NCBI GenBank assembly: GCA_031002005.1 | Contig: JARYHS010009186.1 | Location: 186,770,437 to 186,834,436, forward strand | DNA from: Vandiemenella viatica | Lineage: Eukaryota; Arthropoda; Insecta; Orthoptera; Morabidae | Length of the DNA: 64,000 nucleotides | Direction of reading: 5' to 3' | Shown: piece after piece, positions 21,040 through 32,149 of the stretch | How the letters are laid out: each line of letters begins with the position of its first letter | How positions within the stretch are numbered: position 1 is the stretch's first letter | Made by a program: the position numbers and the translations under genes | Notes under the pieces: model-generated | The model's input: only the letters and a program-made list of their open reading frames with translations | What the model was told of the DNA's origin: nothing | Database searches by the model: none

Positions 21040-23095
21040 AATTCGACCGACTGACACAATCGCAATAATATGGTCGTATCAATGTAGACACATCCGAGAA
21101 CTGATTTTTTGCATGAGTTGATAAGACCTAAGTCTATATGAATCTATAAAATTATATTTTTTGCAAAGACCTCACATTGAAAAGATATCTACTGCTTTTT
21201 GTCCTGATGGGAAAGACAGTAATTTTGATCCGTGAAACTTCGTTACCGTGACTGCAAACTCGGAGGAGTAATTTATAAGGCGTGTATACACTACAAACAC
21301 AAATAATAATTTGCTTTTACTACCACAGTCTCATAGTTAGCATGTATTTTGATTTTAATGCTGGGGTTTGAGAGTTATATTTTTGCATGCATCTCAGTTC
21401 ACGTTTTCGTAGCGGTTGGACATCCACTTTATTTAACCAGATAAGACCGAATATTTTTCCTGAATTACAGACCAGTAGCTTCCGCGAACTTCACATAAGT
21501 CTGTAACAAAACTTAAAACCAAACATGGCATGAAGTAAATCGATCTTCTTGAATATAACCTGTCAAGTTTGTTGGTTATTAAATGTCTCTTAATACATAT
21601 GACCATGGCAGAAAAGTTTCCGTGAATTTCAGATCTGGCGTTGTGTAGCAATATGCACTTAGCTCTATTCAGTAGGGCCTATATCTTTCCAGCGTGAAAG
21701 AGCAAAAGACTTTAGGTCCGTCGTTATTGGTCAATAAAAAACTTTCACAAAGCCTGAATCAGTAATTGTTAGGACAAACTGTTGTCTAACGTGGTTGTTG
21801 GAGATACAGATTTTCTTAGTGGAAAAAGATAAATCGATTTATTGGCAAAGTGAAACGCTCTCTGATTCAGCAGCTGTGTCAGGATTAGGTTTCTCAGTAA
21901 CTATAACATGCCTGAACAGAAACAACTGAGACACATTGAACTAATTTGTCTCAGGTCTTAGTCTGGCTTCCATTATGCAAGCTAATCGGCTCAGTGGGAC
22001 AACAGGAGCTAATGTCTTGACTATTAGTTGCGTGATTTGATTTTGTGTTGAGTAACTCTGTTAATGAAGTAGTACCGAAATACCAAAAAAAGATTTCAAC
22101 AAGACAAAAATTTTAAAACACATGTATGTAAAGTCTAATTTTTTTCCTGATCCTGTTTGTACCGCGTAAAAAAAAAAATAGATGAAACACTTTATTGAAA
22201 TTGCCGGTTTTATTGCAAAAGGGCTCTGCTGCGAATATATGAAAAGAATCAGGATCTGCCCATAGGTCATCTATAACTAATTAAAATCGTGTCATCCACC
22301 TGAAGTTTTGCCAAAGACTTCACTGGGATCAGGTTTGATAGCTTTATGGCTCAGTAAATTGATCAATTATCCCTGCAACAATTGGGTGTATTAAACAGAA
22401 TCCACAGGAATCATGGCATATATGATGATTCGCTGTTAGTGTGGGAAATGTAAAAGTGTCCAACTTGTGACTGCGGTGTTGAAAATCAAACCATCAACCA
22501 CACAGTTTTTAATGCATTTACAGAGCCTTCAAAGATTTCATATCTGTGTCACCAAGTGCAACCGAATGTATCAGACACCTTTAAACTCAACTTTACCTCT
22601 AATCCTCTTATTAACTGCTCTATTATTTTACTTATTTATGTTTACAGCTATACGCTAAGTACAAAAACAGAAAAAAATCAAAGGCGATAACTGATTGTGA
22701 CCCTCCTCTTCAGCTAGACAGAAGGAATGAAAAAGGCTTCGAGTAACTTCTCAAAGTGTTATTCGATGCAGTAAGTAAATTCATGTGGTTTTAAGTAACG
22801 GGAAAGAACTTAACTTGCCGCACATTCCGCCTCTATCAATGCTACTGTTTAAACGGAATTTCAACTAACACAGCATTGCTGCACTGGTCATTCTGATGTG
22901 GTAACTCTTGAGGGAGATTAAGAACTGATGATGAATTTTTAGTTTAGAGAGGTACAAAAAAAAAAAATCTTTTTCATCGTTAAATGAGAGTAATGGCCCT
23001 TTCCTGTGTAATTTGCAGTTAACGGCAAAAAAGACTGTTACATAAGGATGGTTTGTGGAGCGAAAGAGACAAAAGTATTATAACCTTCTTGCAAA
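21040..23095. other. No recognised feature
   Basis: More than 2 kb of AT-rich sequence. The short ORFs here have no recognisable similarity. Confidence 0.5.
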
Positions 23096-23099
23096 TTGT

Positions 23100-23312
23100 G
23101 CCCGAGCGTGGTGGGAAGCAGTAGTGGTTTTTTCTCGTATTCGCCATCCAGATCTCGTTTTTCTATGGTTTCCCAAAATAACTCCAGAAGAATGCCTACA
23201 TGGTTCCTTCAAAATGCTGTGGCCGAATTACTTCCCATTTCCTTCCCCCAGTCCTTCCCCGCCTTCTATTGTCTAGACGAGATTATACATAAAGCCATAA
23301 ACAAGAAAAGAT
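23100..23312 (+). mobile_element. SINE family A copy, tail variant 2
   Basis: It begins GCCCGAGCGTGGTGGGAAGC. The B box is lost. The body includes TTTTTCTATGGTTTCCCAAA and ATGGTTCCTTCAAAATGCTG, and the tail is ACATAAAGCCATAAACAAGA. Confidence 0.85.
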
Positions 23313-23606
23313 AAATTTGAATGCTGTGGAGTTTCCGAAACGTGTATTTTCTTAGGAGTATACAACGAACCATTCCAAAATATTTCTCAAAAATAATAAA
23401 CTAGCGTCTAATAACAATTTTAATGATTTACCTTCCTCTTCGATACTACCTCTCTATGTCCAGTATAGTGGCACTTTAGCACTCTCATTCAAACTGCTGT
23501 ATCAAAATTATCTCGATGAGAGATCGAACATCGAGACCAATACGGGAAAGCTGTAGTGGTGAGTCAGGTGCATATAAAAAATCTGTTTTACTAAGGAACT
23601 ATTTGA

Positions 23607-23853
23607 TTTTTTTTTTTTTTTAACAGTTTAACGTCCCTTTTTAACAACGTGGTCTTTAGAGACGGGAAAGGATGGGGGCAAGGAATGGGAAGGAATTCGG
23701 CCATGGCCTTTTGAAGGAAGCATCCCGGCATTCACCTGGAGTGATTTGGGGAAACCATGGAAAACCCAAATCTGGATGCCCGGACGGGGATTCGAACCGC
23801 CATCCTCCCGAATGCGAGGCCAGAACGCTATCCGTTACACCACCACGCTCGGT
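23607..23853 (-). mobile_element. SINE family A copy with perfect 11-bp target-site duplication
   Basis: GAACTATTTGA flanks the copy (23596-23606 and 23854-23864). The T run at 23607-23621 is the A tail. The head, the B box (GGGGATTCGAACCGCC on the plus strand) and the variant 1 tail are well preserved. It is one of the youngest copies, together with 4613 and 19549. Confidence 0.95.
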
Positions 23854-23869
23854 GAACTATTTGAGTTTC

Positions 23870-25340
23870 TGAGATCAGTTAGTGTGAACAGATTCTTTTC
23901 CTCGAAACTTCAGATTCCTTTAGATAGATTTCTTTATGACATATGGGCCTTGATGGACTGTGAGGCTTTTACCTTCTTTTTGTTCTCAATTACCAGCTTC
24001 TAATACTTGTAATTTTCTTTCCATTTTTATTTACACGATAACAGTTCTTCTGGTGCACTGGAAAATAATACAAAGAGAAAATGAAACCGACATGTAAGCT
24101 GTAATACATACAGCGAGTGTCGCATGTCGTCAGTTTCCAACCCTGTCAGCAAGTCTTCTGCACGAGCGAGAGATACCGTGTCAAGGCCTTCTGAGAATTC
24201 CATTAGACTGTCCTTCCCTCTGTTTATCGAGGGATATGAAGTTAGGTTATCCACAATGATCACCGGTTAATGCAAAACAATTTCATGGTGTTCTGAAGGA
24301 CTGGCATCAAGAATTGCAGAAGGATGTATCTACTACAATCGCAGGTCCGTAACAGCTGATCAGAAATTATCTTTCCTGCACACTGCGCAGGGGAGTTTAA
24401 CAAGACTTTCCAATCAACATGACACTGCTACAGACTTTCAATACTTCAGAAAAACGAATGTTTGTGGTAGTTTCCAATCGAATACTGTAAACCAAACGTG
24501 GTTCTAACAACAAAAAATTAGCAAAAATACGAAAAACTTGTCCAATTTATTAATTCACTTACATACCTACCAATAATGTTAATCTTCTTATTTATGTTGC
24601 AATTTACCACTTGGTAATTGGAAGCATGTGCGTGTTATTTAGCCACATTCGGACTATGCTGCAAAATTCCACGCGCCTTTATTGTTACCATTTGCCCAGT
24701 GACTCCTACCTGCATTAACAGGACGAACGTTTTTTTGCAGGTCATACAGCTAAAAGCTTCGTGCATTGACAAAAATACATAGAACCGTATTGGATCTATG
24801 CCCACAGCGGACAGACACTTCCTGGGAATAGTATAAAGTTGCAAACCAAAGAACCAATGCCTTGTGCGTTTCTTAGAAAATGGCAGGTTGCAGAACGTCT
24901 CGTTTGCAAGCCCAACGAATCGAAGAGTTTGTTAAAAACATTTATAAATTGTATATTTCAACAAGAGCACCAACTGAGAGCTTAGAAGCCCCGCCAAATG
25001 CTTCCATTGGCTGAAACATCGGGACCTGGAGTTTTAAACGGATGCAACAAGCGAAGGGAGGACACTGTTTTCTGGTCGGAGAGGGACTTCACCTTCTGAT
25101 TGGGGACGCAGCCCGCCTGGCCGAATTCTCCACGGACCGCCAACCCCATCGCACAGGCATCCAACGCTGACCTTGCAACCAGCTGATCGGGGGAGTGTGT
25201 TCTTCAGGCGTCATTTGCTACGGTAAAGAACCCGGCGATGTATAGACACACTTGCTTCATTCAACTCCAGGCAGCGCTCTGAGATTTTAATCAGGCTCTG
25301 AATTATAATTTGTGTACCAACTGCTTCATTTTGTAACTTT
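23870..25340. other. No clear feature; two weak leads
   Basis: A minus frame at 24200-24090 (SLMEFSEGLDTVSLARAEDL) and a GC-richer patch at 24985-25260 stand out slightly from the AT-rich background. Neither matches a family I know. Confidence 0.35.
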
Positions 25341-25350
25341 CATAAATATT

Positions 25351-25550
25351 GGATGTAGTCTTCTCGGGAGACTAGCCGAGTAAACAAGGTGCTTTCCCAC
25401 GATATTTCGGCGATCTCAGTCTCCGTCGCCATCTTCACCAGAAGCCTCAGATCGCCGAAATATCGTGTGGAAGCACCTTGTTTACTCGGCTAGTCTCCCG
25501 AGAAGACTACATCCATTCTCAACGCCGAGAAAGACTTCGTTCCTATATTC
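25351..25550. mobile_element. 200-bp hairpin insertion with 10-bp target-site duplication
   Basis: Arms 25351-25416 and 25450-25515 are near-perfect reverse complements over 66 bp, with a 33-nt loop. CATAAATATT is duplicated at 25341-25350 and 25551-25560. There is no poly(A). On the minus strand the loop and arm read GTGAAGATGGCGA, a spacer, then TCGCCGAAATATCG: a GGCGA/TCGCC stem between a CTGAnGA-like box (G in place of the first C) and GAAA. This resembles the insert at 10597 and the hairpin at 63666. Confidence 0.8.
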
Positions 25551-25727
25551 CATAAATATTACTATCAGTCAGTTCTGTTAAATATATTAATCAATTTTAT
25601 ATTTAAAGCAAATAATATCGGTCTTGTAAACCCTGCTTTCAGTGACTTCCTTTCCACTATCTCAGTATGTCATTTATCTAGATGTGTGTTTTAATACCAA
25701 AAGTACAATTGCTTTGGTATAAAGTAT

Positions 25728-26338
25728 TATAGATAGATAGATAGATATGTTCACTTTGATCCCATGTGAGAATAATCTCGGGGATGTGGAACAGTAGATA
25801 CACTTATTAGTAATGTCAATATTACTATATAATTGATAATGTTATTATATATTGACAACAAGTTATCAACAACCCATTAGTATAACCAAGATCTCCTGTA
25901 ATCTACAAATACAATCCCGAGTTAATTAATACTTATTATGTGGAACAGTGTATACACTTGTTACCAGCATCTAATCATCAGTTATTTTCTTACAACCAGT
26001 AACCATGATAAGTTTCACTGTAATTTGCGACTACATATTATATCATGTTAGTTGCTATTTATGTGGAACAGTACACACACTTATTAACAATATCAATTAT
26101 ATTACCAACAACTCATAAGCAGTCAATTACTTAACAACCTGTTAGTATGATAATTTTTCACAGCAGTTTTTGAATGCATGATATCCCATGTTAGTTACTA
26201 TATATGAGTGGAATTTTGTAAACACAATAATTACTTAAATTGTCAAAAGTTTCAACAGAAAGAAAAACCATATATCATTTTAGTAATTGTGGATAATTTT
26301 GTCACCTTCCCCTTCCATACACCATATATACTACTTTA
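25728..26338 (-). repeat. LINE 3' UTR with degenerate tandem repeats and a (TATC)n tail
   Basis: Downstream of the LINE ORF below, units beginning near ATGTGGAACAGT recur at about 25788, 25940 and 26060, with a decayed one near 26205, spaced about 120-150 bp. The 3' tail is the microsatellite AGATAGATAGATAGATAT (25730-25748, plus strand). Confidence 0.65.
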
Positions 26339-26779
26339 TCAGTCATTCTTAGTTACCAAATTCCAAGAAGAAAATTCTTTCACAGAGTAAAATGGGTTCT
26401 GAAGCAGAAACTCTTTCAGTTTGGACTTAAAGTAGTTGGGTTTTTGTAGATAACATTTAATTTCTGTTGGTAAAACATTGAATATGGGACCTCCAGTAAA
26501 TGTTAAACCTTTCTGTACAATTGACAGTGATTTGTAATCCTTGTGAATATTATATTTATTTCTAGTATTATGGCTATGTATGTCAGCATTAAGATTGAAG
26601 TGTTCAGTATTTTCCACTACAAATGATAGTACGGAGTATAAATACTGTGCTGGCATTGTTAGTACACCCAGGTTTTTAAATAGATTTCTGCACGACGTCT
26701 GTTGGCTTGCTCCACAAATAGTTCTTATAGCACGCTTTTGCAATTTAAATACCCTCTGTGCTTGTGACGAGTTTCCCCA
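26339..26779 (-). pseudogene. LINE reverse transcriptase C-terminal fragment (jockey/RTE-like)
   Basis: The minus frame reads FWGNSSQAQRVFKLQKRAIR, then TICGASQQTSCRNLFKNLGV and LTMPAQYLYSVLSF, with DIHSHNTRNKYNIH, GPIFNVLPTEIK and FKSKLKEFLL before a natural stop at 26339. The LQKRAIR...C..LF..L and HSHNTRN motifs are typical of the C-terminal region of jockey-superfamily LINE reverse transcriptases. The fragment is uninterrupted over about 145 codons but 5'-truncated near 26779, so it is dead on insertion. It is a different LINE family from the one at 4 kb. Confidence 0.85.
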
Positions 26780-27071
26780 GAATGAGCTGGAGACGTCGCT
26801 TCTCTCGGATACAGAATATTTCGATTCTTGGTGCCTACCCGGGATTAATTCTACTAATTATCTCATTAATTAATGTATCTCACTAATTTGTCAATTTTAA
26901 TAACTTACTCAAAAAGTAACACCACAATGTTAAACGTGAGTATCGTTGTAAGCTGACAAAAGAAATGTTCAGTAATCAACAAAACGCGGCGAATCATCGA
27001 AATACGACGGCATAGGAAGCATAAAAATTTTGGCACTTTATGGAATATTGTCTATTTAGATAATGTCATGA

Positions 27072-27595
27072 GCGGTCTAGTGGCTCAGTGGTTAAGGCAT
27101 CTGACTGTATTTCGAAAGGTTCCTGGTTCGAGGATTTTCATAGGCAATTAACCCAACCTACACCTCTAGCACAGCTTGCTGTGTAATGTGAAGTACGCAC
27201 CGAGCGTGGTGGTGTATCGGCTAGCGTTCTGGCCTCGCATTCGGGAGGACAGCGGTTCGAATCCCCGGCCGGGCATCCAGATTTGGGTTTTCCATGGTTT
27301 CCCAGATCACTCCAGACAAATGCCGGGATGCTTCCTTCAAAAGGCCATGGCCGAATTCCTTCCCATTCCTTGCCCGCCATCCTTTCCCGTCTCTAAAGAC
27401 CTCGCTGTTAGAGAGACGTTAAGCAGATAAAAAAAAAGTGAAGTCCGCCAGAACGCTTCCGTTGTTCAGATTTCACGTTAAACTGTAGGTACCCCGTACC
27501 CGGTAGGATTTCCGGTTTAAGGCAGCTACGACAGGGGCGGAATGCGTAGCTAATAGAAACCCGGTCACCAGGTTATTACGTCTACACGGAATTAT
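27072..27595 (+). mobile_element. SINE family B, split by a SINE A insertion
   Basis: The left part (27072-27198) has GTGGCTCAGTGGTTAAGGCA, a shortened B-box region and CACAGCTTGCTGTGTAATGT. The right part (27438-27595) resumes with CCAGAACGCTTCCG, CACGTTAAACTGTAGG and GCTACGACAGGGGCGG. The interruption lies at the GTGAAGTACGC motif of family B. Confidence 0.9.
27199..27437 (+). mobile_element. SINE family A inside SINE family B
   Basis: A complete variant 1 copy starts ACCGAGCGTGGTGGTGTATC, has the B box GGTTCGAATCCCC, and ends CGTTAAGCAGATAAAAAAAA. The duplicated target is GTGAAGTACGC (27188-27198) and GTGAAGTCCGC (27438-27448). The insertion is younger than the family B copy. Confidence 0.95.
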
Positions 27596-27599
27596 TATT

Positions 27600-28920
27600 A
27601 TAGGTAATATCATTTAAAAAAAGCAATTATAAGAGAAAAAATGAGTGCAGTTATCTCCCTGCGAACGGGGTGAACTTAATTCCAATACAGTTTGTATTAT
27701 TTTGCTCGTACAGGCAAAAATTGGGGACCCTTTTAAAAAAAGCAGAGATGAGAAAAGAAAAATGCCTAAAAATGTTCGCCACAACACCTGGGTCGAATCT
27801 GAACCTATAACTAGTGTTAAAAACTAGAGGCTAAAGGTAAGGAGTGGTTGCGCTGTGTATGAAATTTATTAACAGCTCACACACAAACTGACTGCGGGAG
27901 AAACAAAGCCTTAGCAACCGATACAACGTTACAGAGCTTTACACGCGATATCCGCTTGTATGTAACCGTTCCGTTAGTTTTCAAAATTTCATGACAAAAT
28001 ATATTATTTATGCCGAAATAGTATCCATTGTCCTTCCTAATAACATATAGCATTTCCTTGTCATGTCTCATGAAGGTCGGTTTTTCAGTTCAGTAGTTGA
28101 AACGTTACAAAGACACAGAGTTACTTTCGCATTTATAATATTAGTGTAGATACAATGCTTTACTTTACAACGTCTACAGATAAATGAGAAGAAACGCTCT
28201 CAGAAGGCTGCGTATTCATGTCTCTAATCTCCGATGCCATCTGGCCCGGCACAGGAGCCGCATTTGTGATGCTAATGTGCAGCAGTCCACTTTCTTCCAG
28301 CCTGGCGGAGATAGCGAGGCAGGTCTGCAGTTAAGCCTTTGATCTCAAGTTTGGCAGAGTTGAGCTCATTAGCATTAAGTATACCACTTTTCTGTTGACT
28401 TTCGTTTCTTGACATAAATGTAAGCAAAACATAACAGCCGATAAGCTCCCCATCTGAATACCTAACTCAGACAGAAAGTTAGTTGAAAACCACCCGCACC
28501 ATTGAGCCCAGGTTCAAACATCACTGGATATTCCTTCAATGCAAGAAGTATCTTCACTGTGGAACACCAATCATTGTGGTTGTTACAAATTATTAAGTAA
28601 GTTTCTAATTGCTGCACACAGTATTTTAGAGAAGCCTGATAATTAATGTGATTGATCGTGCCTACAATTTCTGCAGAACTTTTATCAACGAATTCCTCAA
28701 TTCTGATGCAAAATCTTCATCACAATAAAAGTTATCCCGAAAGTGTATTAGAAGTATTTTTTTATTTCCTGATTTTACATAGCCTAATGCCTTGTTACCT
28801 AAAGTAGGTACTTAGTTTCTACAATTTTTATTTTTTAAACAAGTTACTTTTCTGTTAATACTTTTAATAGATCTGGATAATTAGAAATACCCTCACATAC
28901 GGCCAGAACATCGTTTGAGA
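27600..28920. other. No clear gene; one GC-richer patch
   Basis: 28200-28345 (for example CCGATGCCATCTGGCCCGGC and CAGCCTGGCGGAGATAGCGA) is less AT-rich and not repeated elsewhere in the window. The rest is plain AT-rich DNA. Confidence 0.4.
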
Positions 28921-28924
28921 AGAT

Positions 28925-29028
28925 AGCGCAATGAATGAGAAGGATTTGGGCTACGGGCTTCTGAAGATTCTCCTGTAATGATTCCGAGAAACCATGGAAA
29001 ATCTGGATGGTCGGACCACGGACTGTAC
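28925..29028 (-). mobile_element. SINE family A remnant (minus)
   Basis: Plus-strand GAATGAGAAGGATTTGGGCT, GAGAAACCATGGAAAATCTG and GATGGTCGGA correspond to the reversed family A body. It sits next to a plus-oriented copy. Confidence 0.65.
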
Positions 29029-29039
29029 TCATGTTCTCC

Positions 29040-29250
29040 TGGCAGCCATGTCCTCGCATTCGGGAGGAAGTTAGTTCAAATCCAGACCTTAGGTTTCCAT
29101 CGTTTCTCTGAATCACTCCAGGCGAATGCCGGGGTGGTTCCTTCAAAAGATCTTGGCTGAATTCCTTCCCGCTCACTCCCTCTTATCGTCCCCCGCCTCG
29201 AATGAACCGTCTTCGAGAGGGTGTAAAGCCCGAATTAAAAAATAACGGAA
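29040..29250 (+). mobile_element. SINE family A copy, tail variant 2
   Basis: CCTCGCATTCGGGAGGAAGT, a mutated B box (AGTTCAAATCCAG), CCAGGCGAATGCCGGGGTGG and a degraded tail with GTGTAAAGCCCG. Together with the remnant at 28925 it makes an inverted SINE pair. Confidence 0.8.
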
Positions 29251-29254
29251 ATAA

Positions 29255-30150
29255 TATACTGTATATTTAATTCGCTGGCGTGATACAAAGCGCACTTGTA
29301 TAACATTAGCTATTTTACAAAATGTATGAAATGTGTAGCCTTCAGACCCGGCTTCATATTAATTTTAATCGTATGAATAAAGTACTCTGGTGTTGAAGAG
29401 ATAATTGTAAATTTGTATATTTTTTTAATGAATGACTATTATTTGGATGGAAGGAAATTGTGTAAATGAAATGTAATATGATTAAAAGCAGTATAGTGTT
29501 TGAAATGATAGTTAAAAGACTAGAATTATGAATGTTGTTTTAAGTACGGATTCTTTAAATTTGTCAGTTTTATGTTTAAATACCTATAAACATTCTCATT
29601 TTCATTTTGAAATATTTCTTCATGGTCATAGGTAATTTTGCATAATTTCTTATTGTTTTTGTTCTATTTCCATTGTTTGGAGAGATTTTTAGTGGTCCAA
29701 AAGCGTCGGATGACAGTACTGAAGCCTTCTCGAAATGTCTGCACAGCATATTTAAGTTCTCGAGATCGCGAGCGACCAAGTTTCGCTTGAGTTTGCTTGA
29801 AATGATGTTAACAGGAAACTGTATCTGTGGTATTTGTAATGTGATTTAGAATCTTTGGAAGAAGCTGATGTCATGCCTTAATCGCATTTGTGTTTATAAA
29901 GATTTCAACGGAATAAAAAGTTAATTAAAATTTGTATCGACGGTCTTGTTATTTCATCAAGGACCTTACCATTCACGAGTTATAGGAATCATCAAACATT
30001 GGTGAAAGTTATAAATAACCTGGTGACCTGACTAAAAACCTGTAAATTTAAGGACTGATTGAGTTACAATAACTTCAGTCGAACTACAGTGAATAGCTAA
30101 TCAAAGCGCTTGACTCTCTCTATCGCCTGGATCTCTATTTCTTGCTGCTG
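29255..30150. other. No recognised feature
   Basis: AT-rich unique sequence. Confidence 0.5.
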
Positions 30151-30159
30151 CACGGTCGT

Positions 30160-30375
30160 TTCAGACGGAAGGCTAGTTTGTTAACGTCCGCTGCGCGCGC
30201 CACTAGACCTTGGCCTTCAGGTTGTCTGCCCAGCGCCTACCATTCATTACTGCCGTGACCTGCGACAAAGCTGTCAGCGAACCAGCGCAAGGTGCCCTGC
30301 CCGCTATAAATAGCTAAATATGCGCATACATACACGCGAGGTCCGCACTCCACGCTCGCAATTTCACGGAGTACT
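30160..30375 (+). promoter_or_regulatory. Candidate RNA polymerase II core promoter
   Basis: A GC-rich stretch (CCGCTGCGCGCGCCACTAG and later) leads to a strong TATA box, TATAAATA at 30305-30312. CG-containing sequence about 30 nt downstream (ACACGCGAGGTCCGC) is where a start site would fall. No downstream coding exon was recognised, and the hAT-like element begins 60 bp further on. Promoter status rests on composition and spacing. Confidence 0.3.
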
Positions 30376-30435
30376 TAACCAACGATCGGCTAAATACTTC
30401 TCGGATGACCATGTAATAAATAGATTGGATACAAT

Positions 30436-31930
30436 TAGTGTTGCAAATTGAAAAAAAAAACATTTTTTTTCAGATTTGTGAAAAAAAAAACATGAAAAAA
30501 ACCAAGCACCCTTGTTTTTTTTCTAAATTTGTTTCTTTTTTCATAAAACAATATATTTGATAAATTATAGTTTTATTTAAGGAACTTACATTTTACAAGT
30601 GTGTTTTAAATCTTACTGAATCATATAATGTCTTACATAATGATTCATAAATGTATCTGTATAGGTAACATCGTCTATGTCAGTACCACATTCACTAGTA
30701 TGATACTAGCTACTAAGGGGCTAGGGGGTGCAGTGCACCGGGGCCCCTACGCTCAGGGGACCCCCAAGCATACGTCAGGAGACCCCCAAACGCACATCTG
30801 GGGGTCCCAAGGGCATCTCCTCTGGGGGCCCCCAAACGCAGTTCAGAGGGTCCACGGGCCTTCACGGCAAACTAGCGACCTTTTTTTTAGCTCTACCGTC
30901 GCCTAAGGGGGCCCCTGAGACATAGGAAGCCCCTCACTGCTCAGGGGGCCCCAACCACTGCTCAGGGGGCCCCAAGCACAACTCAGGGGACCCCAGCCTC
31001 AGCTCAGGGGACCCCAGCCTCAGCTCAGGGGGCCCCTACCAGCAACACAAAGCAAAAAAAAGGTTGCCCATCTGGCCTGAGGGCCCAAAATAATTTTTTG
31101 CACCTGGGCCCTTGTTGACCTACCTACGCCACTTTTAGTATCAGCACCACCAACGCTAGTTCGGTCTGTGTTGGACTTTTCTGTTTCTTCTTCTGTCTCC
31201 TCTAGATCCATAACTTGAGAAGTAGTTACATTTTCTTTTACTGGTTGTGCTTGTATTGTACGCAAAAGATTTTGGGATTGCAATTTTAAATTATGAGCAA
31301 AGTACACACTGTGCATAAAGACTGCACCAATAGTTCTGTATTACGGTCTTTTAAGTTTGAATTTAATCTATTATCATACAAAATAGGAGCTTAACTTCTT
31401 TTCAATCGTTGGAAACGATTCATAATCACTGACAACTTAATGAGACAGTACCACTATACTCTGAGAGTTTAACAAGTATACGAATATAAGGAAGGCACAA
31501 TAAGTAATAAAAAGAGACAAAAAACTGTAGATAAATTTCAAATTCCTAATTTTTTTAAAAAGATCCGTAGGTCTACAATTCATAGGGCTGGCAGCACTAG
31601 TTCAAATAGCGAGTATCAATCCAAACAACGGGGAACGGGGTTTCCTTCTCGCACAACCTAGCCTCTTCGGGAAATCCCCATTCATAAAAGAAAATCTCAG
31701 CCAATGTTGCCAATATTTTCGTATTTTTTTTCTACTGAACAAAAAAATGTACTAGATTTAAAAATTAAGATACGTACTTAAACTCTAAAACAGTCATATT
31801 AAACGATAACTGCCTTACAAATTTGAGATTTAGTAGTTGTGAAAAAAAAACGTGTCCCAGGAAACAAAACATGTTTTTTTCATATTTTTTTTCAAGCCAG
31901 AAAAAAAAAACCGTTTTTTTTACAACACTA
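30436..31930. mobile_element. 1495-bp hAT-like DNA transposon with 8-bp target-site duplication
   Basis: GATACAAT is duplicated at 30428-30435 and 31931-31938. Termini are inverted: TAGTGTTGCAAA on the left and TAGTGTTGTAAA read from the right, both followed by A/T homopolymer-rich subterminal DNA. Eight-bp duplications and short TIRs of this style fit the hAT superfamily. A minus frame (31316-31140) reads HSVYFAHNLKLQSQNLLRTI and DLEETEEETEKSNTDR, possibly leftover coding sequence, but I cannot assign it. A GC-rich element (30710-31137) is nested inside, so the original was about 1.07 kb. Confidence 0.7.
30710..31137 (-). mobile_element. GC-rich hAT-like MITE nested in the 1.5-kb element
   Basis: It shares GGTGCAGTGCACCGGGGCCC, runs of CTCAGGGG(G/A)CCCC, CATCTGGCCTGAGGGCCCAA and GACCTACCTACGCCACTT with the inverted copy at 39526-39786. 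CGACCTTTTTTTTAGCTCTAC also occurs inside the 39244 element. TTAGTATC at the right end and CTAGTATG on the left may be a decayed 8-bp duplication. The left boundary is uncertain. Confidence 0.6.
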
Positions 31931-31944
31931 GATACAATGAACGC

Positions 31945-32148
31945 TTAATGCTCGAGCCGAGCATTTCGGAAGGAGCGGTTTCGATTCCCCGCCAGGATAT
32001 CTTGGTTCCGGTTTACCCATTCCACTCGGTGGATGGTTCCTTCATAAACGCTACGGCCGAATCCCTCTCTGTTCCTTGCTCCCTTTCCTCTCCCGATACT
32101 AATGACTTCGAGGTCAATGAACCGTAAAGCCCTTAAAAAGAAGTTTGG
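31945..32148 (+). mobile_element. SINE family A copy, degraded
   Basis: GAGCCGAGCATTTCGGAAGG, a B box mutated to GGTTTCGATTCCCC, GGATGGTTCCTTCATAAACG, CTACGGCCGAATCC and the tail ACTAATGACTTCGAGGTC. It lies just outside the hAT-like element. Confidence 0.75.
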
Positions 32149-32149
32149 T

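Noticed and set aside
26580..26873. 97-codon plus ORF
   Set aside because: Antisense shadow of the LINE reverse transcriptase fragment at 26339-26779.
31020..31316. 98-codon minus ORF as an intact protein
   Set aside because: It spans the junction between two nested transposons, so the frame is partly accidental.
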